A stretch of DNA of 64,000 bases from Bradyrhizobium barranii subsp. apii. Its GTDB lineage: Bacteria; Pseudomonadota; Alphaproteobacteria; Rhizobiales; Xanthobacteraceae. Position numbers and translations under genes: made by a program. The stretch is from NCBI RefSeq assembly GCF_011516635.5, contig NZ_CP096255.1, positions 8,443,501 through 8,507,500 of the forward strand, written 5' to 3'. Of the stretch, positions 18,096 through 26,620 are shown piece after piece (positions within the stretch are counted from its first letter, which is position 1; the number at the start of each line of letters is the position of its first letter). The notes under the pieces are model-generated. The model ran no database searches. It was not told the origin of the DNA and worked only from the letters and a program-made list of their open reading frames with translations.

Positions 18096-19675
18096 GCGGG
18101 GCGCACGTTCCAGAAGACGGCGGTGCCGTCGAGAATGCCGGTGATGGCTTTGCGATAGGCGGTCGGCTGCTTGTACAGGCCGATCGGAATATAGGGGATT
18201 TCGTCGAACGCGACCGTCTGGATTTCGCGGCAGATGCGCTGCTGCTCGGCGAGCTCGGAGGCGGCCAGCCACTGGCTGCGCAAGGGCCCCATCCTCTCGC
18301 TCGCGTACCAGCCCGCGACCTTGCCCTCGCCGCGGATGTTGGTGTTGCCGGCTGGATTGAGCCAGTCGATGCCCTGCCAATTGCCGACCGCGGCGCTCCA
18401 GCCGCCCTGCCCGATCGGGTCCTTCTTGAGCTGCCGCTGCAGGACGACGGCGAAATCGAGCCCGGCATATTCGACGTTCATGCCGGCCTTGCGCAGTGAG
18501 TCCACCGCGATCTCGCCGAGCGGCTTTTGCGCCAGCGAATTGGTCGGGACCAGCACCACGATCTTCTCGCCATTGTAGCCCGCGACCTTCAGCTCGGCCT
18601 TGACCTTGGCGTAGTCGCGCGGCCCGCGGAAGACGTCGAGGCCGACATCGCTCGCCATCGGCGTACCCGGGGCGAAGTATCCGATCGGCGACATCTGGAA
18701 GGCGGGATCGGTGCCGGCGACCGCCGTCATGAAGGCAGACTGATCGATCGCACCCAGCAGCGCGCGGCGAACGGCGGGATTGTCGAACGGCGGCTGCAGA
18801 TGATTGAGGCGCAGCATGCAGGCGTAGCCTCTGGGGTCAAGGATGCGCGTCTCGATATCGCCGGCCGCCTTGATGATCGGCAGCAGGTCGTGCGGCGTGG
18901 TCTCCTGCCAGTCCTGCTCGCCGGTCTGGAGCGCGGCGACGCCGGTGCCGGCATCGGGCGTCGTGGTCCAGACCACGCGATCGTAGTGCACGATCTTCGG
19001 ACCCGCGGTCCAATCCGGCTTGCCGTCGGTGCGCGGCTGGTAGCGCTCGAATTTGGCATAGGCGTTGCGCGCGCCCTGCACGCGCTCGTCGGCGAGATAG
19101 CGGAACGGGCCGCTGCCGATCACTTCGGTCAGCGGCTTGAACGGGTCCTGGCTCGCCAGCCGCTCCGGCATCATGAAGCAGGGATTGATCGCGGCCTTGC
19201 CAAGCGCCTGCGGCAGCAGCGGGAACGGGCGCTTGAGGCGGAAGCGGATGGTACGGTCGTCGGCGGCCGAGAGCTCGGCGGTCGCCTCCAGCAGTTCGCC
19301 GCCAAAGCCGTCGCGCGCCGCCCAGCGGCGGATGCTGGCGACGCAGTCGCGCGCCAGCACACGTTCGCCATCGTGCCAGAACAGGCCGTCGCGCAAGCTG
19401 AGGTCCCATTGCAGCAAGTCAGCGGAGATGGCGTGGCCCGACAGCATCTGTGGCGAGACCTGGAGCGAGGAGCTCATGCCATAGAGCGTATCGTAGACCA
19501 TGAAGCCGTGGTTTCGCGACACCTGCGCGGTCGAATAGATGGGGTCGACGAAGGCGAGGTCGATGACGGGAATGAAGCGCAAGGTGCTCTGCGCTTCGGC
19601 GCGGACGATGCCCGGCAGCGACAACGCCGGTACTGCGGCGGCAGCCTTGAGGAGCGAGCGGCGGGAGATCGGCAT
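18092..19675 (-). CDS. ABC transporter substrate-binding protein, family 5 (DppA/OppA-like)
   Basis: 527 residues. The N-terminus MPISRRSLLKAAAAVPALSLPG is a textbook twin-arginine signal (SRRSLLK), ending near VRAEAQ. The mature protein is a large family-5 solute-binding protein, with DGLFWHDGERVLARD, FRLKRPFPLLPQALG and GSGPFRYLADERVQG. It should bind a peptide or other large ligand in the periplasm. No cognate DppB/C/D/F-like permease or ATPase genes are near, so it is an orphan binding component or works with a system elsewhere. It follows the racemase gene by 22 bp. Confidence 0.88.
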   Translation of the reverse strand: MPISRRSLLKAAAAVPALSLPGIVRAEAQSTLRFIPVIDLAFVDPIYSTAQVSRNHGFMVYDTLYGMSSSLQVSPQMLSGHAISADLLQWDLSLRDGLFWHDGERVLARDCVASIRRWAARDGFGGELLEATAELSAADDRTIRFRLKRPFPLLPQALGKAAINPCFMMPERLASQDPFKPLTEVIGSGPFRYLADERVQGARNAYAKFERYQPRTDGKPDWTAGPKIVHYDRVVWTTTPDAGTGVAALQTGEQDWQETTPHDLLPIIKAAGDIETRILDPRGYACMLRLNHLQPPFDNPAVRRALLGAIDQSAFMTAVAGTDPAFQMSPIGYFAPGTPMASDVGLDVFRGPRDYAKVKAELKVAGYNGEKIVVLVPTNSLAQKPLGEIAVDSLRKAGMNVEYAGLDFAVVLQRQLKKDPIGQGGWSAAVGNWQGIDWLNPAGNTNIRGEGKVAGWYASERMGPLRSQWLAASELAEQQRICREIQTVAFDEIPYIPIGLYKQPTAYRKAITGILDGTAVFWNVRPA

Positions 19676-19697
19676 GACAAAAGGCTCCTGAAGGATC

Positions 19698-20354
19698 TTA
19701 CGTGTTCAACAAGACCGCGCCGATCGCAGCGGCGACCGCCTGCTGCGCCGGCTCGATCACGGGCACACCGATCGCTTCCGCGATCGCCGCGCGGTGCGAC
19801 GCCATGCCAGCGCAGCCCATCACCACGACATCGGCGCGGCATTGGGTGACCAGCGCGCGGCCGGCATCGACCAAGCGGCCGCGGATATCGGCGCCTGCCG
19901 TTTCCGCCGCACTCGCGCCGACCGACCAGCTTCCGGCGTAACGGCTATCGACGCCCATCACCCGCGCCATGCGCTGCTGGCGGCGGATGCTCGACGGCGA
20001 CAGCGCGATGATGCCGAAGCGTTCGCCCAGCATCAGCGCGCGAAAGATGCCGCATTCGGCGATACCCAGCACCGGACGGCGGCCTGCCGCCTCGCGCACC
20101 GCATGCAAGCCTGGATCGCTGAAGCAGGCGAGCACGAACGCATCGGCATCATCGCGCGTGACGCGATTGACCAGCGGCATGACCACGCTATCGGCATCGC
20201 GCTGCGAGCTGATGCCTGGCGGTCCCTCGGCGAGGCCAACCACCTCGATGTCAGGCCCGCCGGCGATGCGCAGCGGCGCGACCGCCTCGTCGATCGCCGC
20301 CGTCACCGACGCCGAGGAGTTGGGGTTGATGACGAGGATGCGACGACGGGTCAT
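19698..20354 (-). CDS. hyuE: Hydantoin racemase (Asp/Glu racemase superfamily)
   Basis: 218 residues. The N-terminus RILVINPNSS is typical of hydantoin racemases. The two catalytic cysteines are in place: C77 (LACFSDPG) and C181 (VMGCAGMASH), close to C76/C181 of characterised HyuE enzymes. It interconverts D- and L-5-substituted hydantoins by proton abstraction at C5. The relatives allantoin racemase and Asp/Glu racemase are possible, but the presence of an N-carbamoyl-D-amino-acid hydrolase in the same operon supports a hydantoin-type substrate. It lies 8 bp after the deacetylase-like gene. Confidence 0.85.
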   Translation of the reverse strand: MTRRRILVINPNSSASVTAAIDEAVAPLRIAGGPDIEVVGLAEGPPGISSQRDADSVVMPLVNRVTRDDADAFVLACFSDPGLHAVREAAGRRPVLGIAECGIFRALMLGERFGIIALSPSSIRRQQRMARVMGVDSRYAGSWSVGASAAETAGADIRGRLVDAGRALVTQCRADVVVMGCAGMASHRAAIAEAIGVPVIEPAQQAVAAAIGAVLLNT

Positions 20355-20362
20355 GGTGCTGC

Positions 20363-21247
20363 TCAGCGATTACTGGCTTCGTGGCGCAGGAAGTTTTCCG
20401 CGATCTTCTCGCCGGTCGTGATCCAGACATCAGGGCACGACTTTGCGTAGGTCAGGAACTCGCGCAGCAGGCGCAGCCGCATCGGACGGCCGCTGCACTG
20501 GGGATGCAGCACAGTCGTCACCATCGCGCCCCAATCCCTGGTTTCGTCGAGCTCGTCCTTCCAGATCGAGAGCACATGCTCCTTGGGGAAGATCGAGCGC
20601 GGGCTGAAGCGGGCAGAGAGGCCGTGCATCCAGTCGTCATAGCTCGCAGTGACCGGCAGCTCGATCGTGCCGGGCTTGCCGTCGGCCAGACGATGGCGAT
20701 AAGGCCGCACGTCGTCGCGGAACGAGGACGTGTAGACAATGCCGTGACGTACGAGTGCTGCGCGCAGCTCCTCGGTGAACTCGCCATAGGGCGCGCGATA
20801 GCCGGTCGGCCTGACGCCGAGCCGGCGCTTCAGCGCCTCGAAGCCGCGCTCCAGCTCCTCCTCGATCCAGGGATCGCCGGGATCGGGCAGCAGATGGTGA
20901 TAGCCGTGATGGCCGATCTCGTGGCCGGCCTTGAGGATCGACTCGGCCATCGCCGGATGCGCGTCGACCGACCATCCCGTGACGAAGAAGGTCGCCTTCA
21001 GATCGAGCTGGTCGAGCAGCTCCAACAGCTTCGGCGTGCCGACGCGCGCCTCATAGCCGCCATAGCTCATGGTGATGAGCCGCTGCGCGTGGACCGCGTC
21101 CTTGCTGGTCCACGCACTCTCCGCGTCGACGTCGAAGGAGAGGAACATCGCCGAAGTGTACGGCTTCGGCCAGGGATATTCCGGCGCGGGATCGGCGGTG
21201 TTGGCCGGAACGAGCGGGATGCTCTTGAGTGCCTTACTGTCCAGCAT
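20363..21247 (-). CDS. Polysaccharide-deacetylase-fold hydrolase (PuuE/cyclic-imidase-like)
   Basis: 294 residues with a NodB-homology domain: motif 1 SFDVDAES (D39, D41), motif 2 HEIGHHGYHH (H114 and H118 as metal ligands), and motif 3 GYRAPYGEF. There is no signal peptide, so it is cytoplasmic and unlikely to act on cell wall or Nod factor. The same fold includes PuuE allantoinase and cyclic imidases, which open hydantoin-type or imide rings. Placed between a hydantoin racemase and an ABC importer, in an operon with a carbamoylase, ring opening of a cyclic ureide is the best guess. The start at 21247 overlaps the end of the upstream broken gene by 14 bases. Confidence 0.82.
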   Translation of the reverse strand: MLDSKALKSIPLVPANTADPAPEYPWPKPYTSAMFLSFDVDAESAWTSKDAVHAQRLITMSYGGYEARVGTPKLLELLDQLDLKATFFVTGWSVDAHPAMAESILKAGHEIGHHGYHHLLPDPGDPWIEEELERGFEALKRRLGVRPTGYRAPYGEFTEELRAALVRHGIVYTSSFRDDVRPYRHRLADGKPGTIELPVTASYDDWMHGLSARFSPRSIFPKEHVLSIWKDELDETRDWGAMVTTVLHPQCSGRPMRLRLLREFLTYAKSCPDVWITTGEKIAENFLRHEASNR

Positions 21248-22048
21248 TGATGGTCGCCTTCTCTAATCCGTTGTCGTTCAGTTTCCACTTGGCAAGCAGG
21301 GTCTTGTAGGTGCCGTCGGCGATCAACCCATCGACCGCTTCGAGAATGGCCTGCTGAAGTGCCTTTTCCTTGACCGGCAGGGCAATGCCGGTGAATTGCT
21401 GCGCGATGGGCTCGCCCACGGACGCATAGGCGCCGGGCTCGAGGTCCATGAGTAGGGCAGCGTCTCGTTGCCTTGGGCGGCGGCATCGATGCGGCCCTGC
21501 CTGAGCTGGGTGCGGGCGTCGGCCGAGCCGTCGGTGCCGATGAACTGGATCGGATTGCTGCCGCAATTCTTCTCGCTCCACGCCGCGATCTGCGCCGGGA
21601 ACATGGTGCGGCGGCTGGCGCCGACCTTCTTGCCGCAGAGCGATGCCGCGTCCTTGAACTCCGCCTTGCGCGACTGCTGCACGAAGAACTGCGGGCCGCT
21701 CCTGAGATAATCGACGAAGGACGCGATGTCGTGACGGCTCGCGTAGTCCGTGAAGCCGGACAGGATGGCGTCCACGCGCCCGGTCGAGATCGACGGCATG
21801 AACTCGGCAAAGCTCGTCTCCTGCCAGTCGATCTTGACGCCGAGCTTACGGCCGATGGCTTCGCCGAGATCGATGTCAAAGCCGGACAGCGCGTTGGTGG
21901 CGGGATCGCGGAACTCCATCGGCGGATAGTTCGGCACCAGCGCCACCTTGAGGCTGCCGCGCTTGGCGATCTCCGCCGGCAGCTCGATGGACAAGGCCGA
22001 AACGGTCATGGCGCCGAAAAGCGCCGCCGCAACCCAAAGTCTCTTCAT
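21234..22048 (-). pseudogene. Family-3 amino-acid ABC binding protein, frameshifted
   Basis: Residues from MKRLWVAAALF through QGRIDAAAQGNETLPY align throughout with the neighbouring binding protein at 23679-24503. At 21449-21452 one base is missing between the TAC codon and CATGGACC on the coding strand. The original frame runs into unrelated sequence and stops near 21323. The matching tail (EPGAYASVGEPIAQQF to KWKLNDNGLEKATINAGQ) continues in another frame to the TAA at 21234. It has a Sec signal and the conserved LCGKKVG and NCG cysteines. It is either a recent single-base-deletion pseudogene or a sequencing error. GGGGG precedes the ATG at 22048. Confidence 0.85.
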
Positions 22049-22063
22049 CAACACGCCCCCATT

Positions 22064-22828
22064 TCAGATCACTGCCGAAAGAAATGCCTTGGTGCGCTCC
22101 TCGCGCGGCGCACCCAATACGTCCGAGGCGCGCCCCTGCTCGACGATCGCGCCCTGGTCCATGTAGACGACGCGGTCGGCGACCTCGCGCGCGAAGCCGA
22201 GCTCGTGCGTCACCACCATCATGGTCATGCCGCTCTTCGCCAGCTCCTTCATGACCGCGAGAACCTCGCCGACGAGTTCCGGATCGAGCGCGCTAGTCGG
22301 CTCGTCGAATAGCATCAGCATCGGCTTCATGGCGAGCGCACGCGCAATCGCCACGCGCTGCTGCTGGCCGCCGGAGAGCTGCGCGGGATACCAGTCCGCC
22401 TTGGCGGACAATCCGACGCGCCGGAGCAGTTCGAGCGCCTCCGCGCGCACCTCGTCGGACTTGCGCCCCTGCACCTGAAGTGGACCTTCGGTGATATTCT
22501 CCAGCGCGGTCTTGTGCGGAAACAGGTTGAAGCGCTGGAACACCATGCCGGTCTTGAGCCGCTGCCGCCCGATCTCCCGCTCGCTGAGACGGTAGAGCTT
22601 GCCGCTTTGCTCGCGCACGCCAAGCAGCTCGCCGTCGAGCCAGATGCCGCCGGCATCGATCGCGGCAAGCTGGTTGATGCAACGGAGCAGCGTGGTCTTG
22701 CCGGAGCCGGAGGCGCCGATCAAACACATCACCTCGCCGGGCCAGACGTCGAGCGAGACGCTTCTGAGAGCCTGGAACTCGCCAAAGCTCTTGCTGACGG
22801 AGCGGATCGCGACGAGGGGTTTTGTCAT
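22064..22828 (-). CDS. Polar amino-acid ABC transporter ATPase (GlnQ/HisP-like)
   Basis: 254 residues. Walker A is GASGSGKTT, Q-loop VFQRFNLFPH, signature LSGGQQQR, Walker B LMLFDEPTSALDPE and switch VVTHELGFAREVADRV, the standard layout of the HisP/GlnQ subfamily. It energises uptake by the single permease gene upstream. Its start overlaps the permease stop by ATGA (22825-22828). The extra QSGKLYRLSEREI insertion before the Q-loop is seen in some opine- and histidine-type ATPases. Confidence 0.93.
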   Translation of the reverse strand: MTKPLVAIRSVSKSFGEFQALRSVSLDVWPGEVMCLIGASGSGKTTLLRCINQLAAIDAGGIWLDGELLGVREQSGKLYRLSEREIGRQRLKTGMVFQRFNLFPHKTALENITEGPLQVQGRKSDEVRAEALELLRRVGLSAKADWYPAQLSGGQQQRVAIARALAMKPMLMLFDEPTSALDPELVGEVLAVMKELAKSGMTMMVVTHELGFAREVADRVVYMDQGAIVEQGRASDVLGAPREERTKAFLSAVI

Positions 22829-23682
22829 CGCGCCAGCCGCAATGTGCCGCGGGCAAAACGGCGTTCGAGCAACATCTGGAGCGGCGTCAGGATCGAAACC
22901 ACGAGCAGGTACCAGAGCCCGGCAACGATCAGCAGCTCGATCACGCGGGAATTGGCGTAGTAGATGTTTTCGGCGTTGTGCAGCAGTTCCGGATACTGGA
23001 TGACGCTCGCGAGCGAGGTCGCCTTCACCATGCCGATGAACTCGTTGCCGAGCGGCGGGATCACGACGCGCATCGCCTGCGGCAGGATGATCCGGCGCAG
23101 GGCGCGCAGCCGCCCCATGCCGATCGCCTGCGCCGCCTCGTATTGCCCGATGTCGACCGACAGCATGCCGGCGCGCATCACCTCGGACGTATAGGCACCC
23201 TGATTGATGCCGAGCCCGAGCAGCGCGGCGAGGAACGGCGTCATGACGTCGACCGCGCGCGCAGACCACAGGCCGGGAATGCCGATGGTCGGAAACACCA
23301 GCGCGAGGTTGAACCACAACAGCAGTTGCAGGATCAGCGGCGTGCCACGGAACAGCCAAGTGTAGCCCGCCGCGACCGTCTTCAGCACCGGATTGGGCGA
23401 CAGCCGCATGACCGCGACGACGACGCCGAGGACAATGCCGAGCGCCATCGCCAGCACCGCCATCACCATCGTGTTGACGATGCCTTCGAGAATGACTTTT
23501 GCGGTCAGGAAGCGGCTGACATAGGACCATTCGATCTGACCGTTCGCAAACGCGCGCACAATCGCCGCCAGCACCAGCACGATCAGGGCCGCGCTGAACC
23601 AGCGAAACCAGTGCGGCTCGCGCGCGATCTGCATCCCCGACAAGTCAGGAAAACCCTCCGCGAGTGCCGGCACCGGCTTCAT
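22825..23682 (-). CDS. Polar amino-acid ABC transporter permease
   Basis: About 285 residues with five to six membrane helices. It has the HisM-type motifs IVNTMVMAVLAMALGI, LFRGTPLILQLLLWF and the EAA loop AAQAIGMGRLRALRRIILPQAMR. Only one permease is encoded, so it may act as a homodimer. I chose the ATG at 23682 because it overlaps the upstream stop by ATGA; a longer start at 23736 would lie inside the binding-protein gene. It belongs to an importer with two binding-protein genes, one on each side of the permease-ATPase pair. Confidence 0.9.
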   Translation of the reverse strand: MKPVPALAEGFPDLSGMQIAREPHWFRWFSAALIVLVLAAIVRAFANGQIEWSYVSRFLTAKVILEGIVNTMVMAVLAMALGIVLGVVVAVMRLSPNPVLKTVAAGYTWLFRGTPLILQLLLWFNLALVFPTIGIPGLWSARAVDVMTPFLAALLGLGINQGAYTSEVMRAGMLSVDIGQYEAAQAIGMGRLRALRRIILPQAMRVVIPPLGNEFIGMVKATSLASVIQYPELLHNAENIYYANSRVIELLIVAGLWYLLVVSILTPLQMLLERRFARGTLRLAR

Positions 23683-24503
23683 TGCGGTGCCGCATTCAGC
23701 ATGGGCTGGGCCACCGCGTTGGCCCCTAGGCCCCATTTGTCGAGGACGGCCTTGTAGGCGCCGTCGGCGATCATCGCCGTGAGCTTCTCCGTGACCACTT
23801 CGCGCAAGGCTGCATCATCCTTGCGGAACATGATGCCCTGGTAGCCCTTGGCGAAGGGCTCGCCGACGACGCGATATTTGCCGGGCTCCTGCGTCTGCGC
23901 GTAAGGCAGCGTCTCGCTGCCCTGCACGGCGGCGTCGATGCGGCCCTGCTTGAGCTGATTGCGGACGTCGATCGAGTTCTCGCCGGGGACGTACTGAATC
24001 GCCGGCTTGCCGGCCGGCTCGCAGTTCTGCTTGCTCCACTTCTCGATCTCGACCGGGAAGCTGGTGCTGCGGGTGGTGCCGACCTTCTTGCCGCAGAGAT
24101 CCGTCGCGTCCTTGGCCGCATTGTCCGCCATCACGAAGAACTGCGGGCCGGTCGCGAGGTAGTCGACGAAATCGGCGGTCTCGCGCCGCGAGGCGCGGTC
24201 GGAGATGCCGGAGATGATAAAGTCCGCGCGCCTGGTCTGGAGCGACGGGATCAACTCGGCGAACGGCGTCTCGCTCCAGACGATCTTGACGCCAAGCCGC
24301 TTGGCAAGTTCGTTGGCCAGATCGACGTCGAGCCCGACGAGTTCGTTGGTGGCGGGATCGCGGTACTCCATCGGCGCGTAGGTGGAGTTGACCGTGAGTT
24401 TTAGCACGCCAGCCTGCTTGATCTCCGCCGGAAGCTCCGCCGCTTGCGCCGACGTTACGGTAGCCAGTACTGCGAGACCGAGAGAGAGCGAGAGGCGTAT
24501 CAT
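23679..24503 (-). CDS. Polar amino-acid ABC transporter substrate-binding protein, family 3
   Basis: 274 residues with a Sec signal peptide (MIRLSLSLGLAVLATVTSA, cleavage after AQA). The mature protein shows family-3 features: LKLTVNSTYAPMEYRDPAT, GLDVDLANELAKRLG and LCGKKVGTTRSTSFP with a second cysteine at QNC. It is the intact paralogue of the frameshifted gene at 21234-22048. It lies 53 bp after the carbamoylase gene. The ligand is unknown; a carbamoylated or cyclic amino-acid derivative would fit the operon. Confidence 0.92.
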   Translation of the reverse strand: MIRLSLSLGLAVLATVTSAQAAELPAEIKQAGVLKLTVNSTYAPMEYRDPATNELVGLDVDLANELAKRLGVKIVWSETPFAELIPSLQTRRADFIISGISDRASRRETADFVDYLATGPQFFVMADNAAKDATDLCGKKVGTTRSTSFPVEIEKWSKQNCEPAGKPAIQYVPGENSIDVRNQLKQGRIDAAVQGSETLPYAQTQEPGKYRVVGEPFAKGYQGIMFRKDDAALREVVTEKLTAMIADGAYKAVLDKWGLGANAVAQPMLNAAPQ

Positions 24504-24556
24504 GTCAGCTCCTTTGCCAACGTTTTGCTTTGAGTCCTTTGCCAGCGCCGTGCCAG

Positions 24557-25513
24557 TCAGTCCGCGTCGAGAACGGCCGGCTCGATGACGCCGGCGCGTT
24601 CGGTGATCACCCTGTATTGCTCCGGCCGCCGGTGGGCGGCGAAATTGAACATCTTGTCCTTGCCCTGGCGGCAGAGATCGAGATCGATGTCGGCGACGAT
24701 CACCTCGTCGGCCAAAGTCTGGGTCTGCGCGACGATGCGGCCGTTGGGATCGACGATGCAGGAGCCGCCGATCAGCCCGGAGCCGTCCTCCTCGCCCGCC
24801 TTCGCCACCGAGATCGCCCAGGTCGCGTTCATGTAGGCGTTGGCCTGCGTCACCAGCGTCGAGTGGAAGGTGCGCAAGGACGCGTCTTCAGTGACGCCGC
24901 CATTGGGGTCATAGGCCGCCGAATTGTAGCCGATGCAGACGAGTTCAACGCCTTGCAGGCCGAGCACGCGCCAGGATTCCGGCCACCGGCGATCGTTGCA
25001 GATCATCATGCCCATGATCGCATGGGCCCAGGCCGATCCGGCGCGGAAGGCGGGGAAGCCGAGGTCGCCATATTCGAAATAGCGCTTCTCGAGCTGCTGG
25101 TAGCGCGCGCCTTCGCGCGGCTCGACCGAGCCCGGCAGATGCACCTTGCGATAGCGGCCGAGGATCTCGCCGTCGCGATCGACCAGGATCGCGCAATTGT
25201 AGCGGCGGCCGTCCGGCGTCAGCTCGGCATAGCCGACATAGAAGCCGACGCGCAGCGCGCGCGCACGGTCGAACAGCTTTGCCACGGCCGGGTTCGGCAT
25301 GCCGCGCTCGAAATAGTGGTCGAGCGCGGCGCCTTCGAGCAGCCAGCGCGGGAAGAAGGTGGTGAAGGCAAGCTCGGGAAACACCACGAGGCTGGCGCCG
25401 CGGCCGGCGGCCTCCTCCAGCATGTCGAGCATTCGCGCCAGCGTATGCTCGCGCGTATCGGCTTTTTGCGTCGGCCCCATCTGTGCGGCGGCGGCGCGAA
25501 GGACACGAACCAA
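24557..25513 (-). CDS. hyuC: N-carbamoyl-D-amino-acid hydrolase (carbon-nitrogen hydrolase family)
   Basis: 318 residues of the nitrilase superfamily with the Glu-Lys-Cys triad at E47 (VFPELAFTTFFPRW), K123 (YRKVHLPG) and C172 (MMICNDRRWPESWRVLGLQG). The local motifs and E47/C172 spacing match Agrobacterium D-carbamoylase closely. It converts N-carbamoyl-D-amino acids to D-amino acids, CO2 and ammonia in the cytoplasm. I chose the TTG at 25513 because GGAGG sits five bases upstream; TTG 25525 would lie upstream of that site. It is the first gene of the operon and is divergent from a LysR gene. Confidence 0.87.
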   Translation of the reverse strand: MVRVLRAAAAQMGPTQKADTREHTLARMLDMLEEAAGRGASLVVFPELAFTTFFPRWLLEGAALDHYFERGMPNPAVAKLFDRARALRVGFYVGYAELTPDGRRYNCAILVDRDGEILGRYRKVHLPGSVEPREGARYQQLEKRYFEYGDLGFPAFRAGSAWAHAIMGMMICNDRRWPESWRVLGLQGVELVCIGYNSAAYDPNGGVTEDASLRTFHSTLVTQANAYMNATWAISVAKAGEEDGSGLIGGSCIVDPNGRIVAQTQTLADEVIVADIDLDLCRQGKDKMFNFAAHRRPEQYRVITERAGVIEPAVLDAD

Positions 25514-25664
25514 GATTGCCTCCAATATGTGCGCAGTGCTACCTCAATGGGCGAATGAACCCTTTGATGCGACGTGCAAATCCGCGACCATTACGCGGAA
25601 GCGGGGCTGCAAAATCAATTCGTTCTGCTATGATGTTTTGGCCCAGAGTATAATCGGCAGTGAT
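25514..25664. promoter_or_regulatory. Divergent promoter region (carbamoylase / LysR)
   Basis: This 150-bp gap separates the carbamoylase operon from a LysR gene and should hold both promoters and the LysR operator. TATAAT at 25649-25654 is a perfect -10 hexamer ending 10 bases before the LysR ATG at 25665, which would give an almost leaderless transcript. I could not find a convincing -35 partner at 17 bp. GGAGG at 25519-25523 (minus strand) is the carbamoylase ribosome binding site. Confidence 0.35.
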
Positions 25665-26591
25665 ATGAACCTGCGTCAGCTCGAGATTCTGCGTGCCGTC
25701 ATCCGCCACCGCACCACGGTGGCGGCGGCGGACGAACTGGCGCTGTCGCAGCCCGCGGTCAGCAACGCGCTGAAGACGATGGAGGCGCAGGCGGGCTTTG
25801 CGCTGTTCGAGCGCGTCAACAACCGGCTGTTTCCGACCGCGGAGGCGATGGCGCTTTACAAGGAGAGCGAAGCGATCTTCGCGCTGCACGCCAAGCTCGA
25901 GAACCGCGTCCGCGATCTGCGCGAGAACCGCTCCGGGCATCTCGCGCTCGTCGCGACGCCGCCGCTGGCCTACAGCATCATCCCGTCGGCGCTATCAAGC
26001 TTCCTTCGCCGCCGCCCGGAGACGCGGGTGTTCTTCGACGTGCGGCGCTATGAGGGCATCATCGAGGGGGTGCTCAGCCGCGTCGCCGAGCTCGGTTTCG
26101 CGCTGGGGCTGACGCATCATCCCGGCATCGCGCATGAGGTGGTGCACACCGGCGAGATGGTCTGCGTGCTGCCGCCGCGGCATCCGCTTGCCGACAAGCC
26201 GGTGATCTCGGCCGCCGATCTGTCCGGCATGCCCTTCATCGGGCTCGAGCGCGGTACGCGCCTCGGTGAGGCCGTGCGCGACAGCTTTGCCCGCGCCGGT
26301 GCGCCGTTCCAGCCGACCGTCGAGGTCCGCTACTGCAACACGGCTTGCGTGCTCGCCGCCGCCGGCGTCGGCGCCGCCGTGGTCGATCCGTTCTCGCCCC
26401 GGCAGAACGGCGGCAGCGGCCTCGTGGTGCGGCCGTTCACGCCTACGACGCACGCCGTCGCCTATATGCTATGGTCGGAAGCCGAGCCGCTGTCGCGCCT
26501 GGCCAAAGCGTTTCTCAACGAGGTCCGGAAAGAGAGCGCACTGCTGGCACGCACAGCGCCACACCAGCAACATGGGGCAGAAAGCGACTGA
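25665..26591 (+). CDS. LysR-type transcriptional regulator
   Basis: 308 residues. The N-terminal helix-turn-helix has MNLRQLEILRAVIRHRTTVAAADELALSQPAVSNALKTMEAQAGFALF, and the effector domain includes TGEMVCVLPPRHPLA. It is divergent from the carbamoylase operon, which it probably controls. The start at 25665 gives the canonical LysR N-terminus; the frame stays open to 25359 upstream without homology. No clear Shine-Dalgarno precedes the ATG, consistent with the nearby TATAAT. It is paralogous in style to the LysR at 15815 but clearly a different protein. Confidence 0.88.
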   Translation: MNLRQLEILRAVIRHRTTVAAADELALSQPAVSNALKTMEAQAGFALFERVNNRLFPTAEAMALYKESEAIFALHAKLENRVRDLRENRSGHLALVATPPLAYSIIPSALSSFLRRRPETRVFFDVRRYEGIIEGVLSRVAELGFALGLTHHPGIAHEVVHTGEMVCVLPPRHPLADKPVISAADLSGMPFIGLERGTRLGEAVRDSFARAGAPFQPTVEVRYCNTACVLAAAGVGAAVVDPFSPRQNGGSGLVVRPFTPTTHAVAYMLWSEAEPLSRLAKAFLNEVRKESALLARTAPHQQHGAESD

Positions 26592-26620
26592 GCTTCGCAA
26601 CCTTTTGACCCGGGGGGCAC

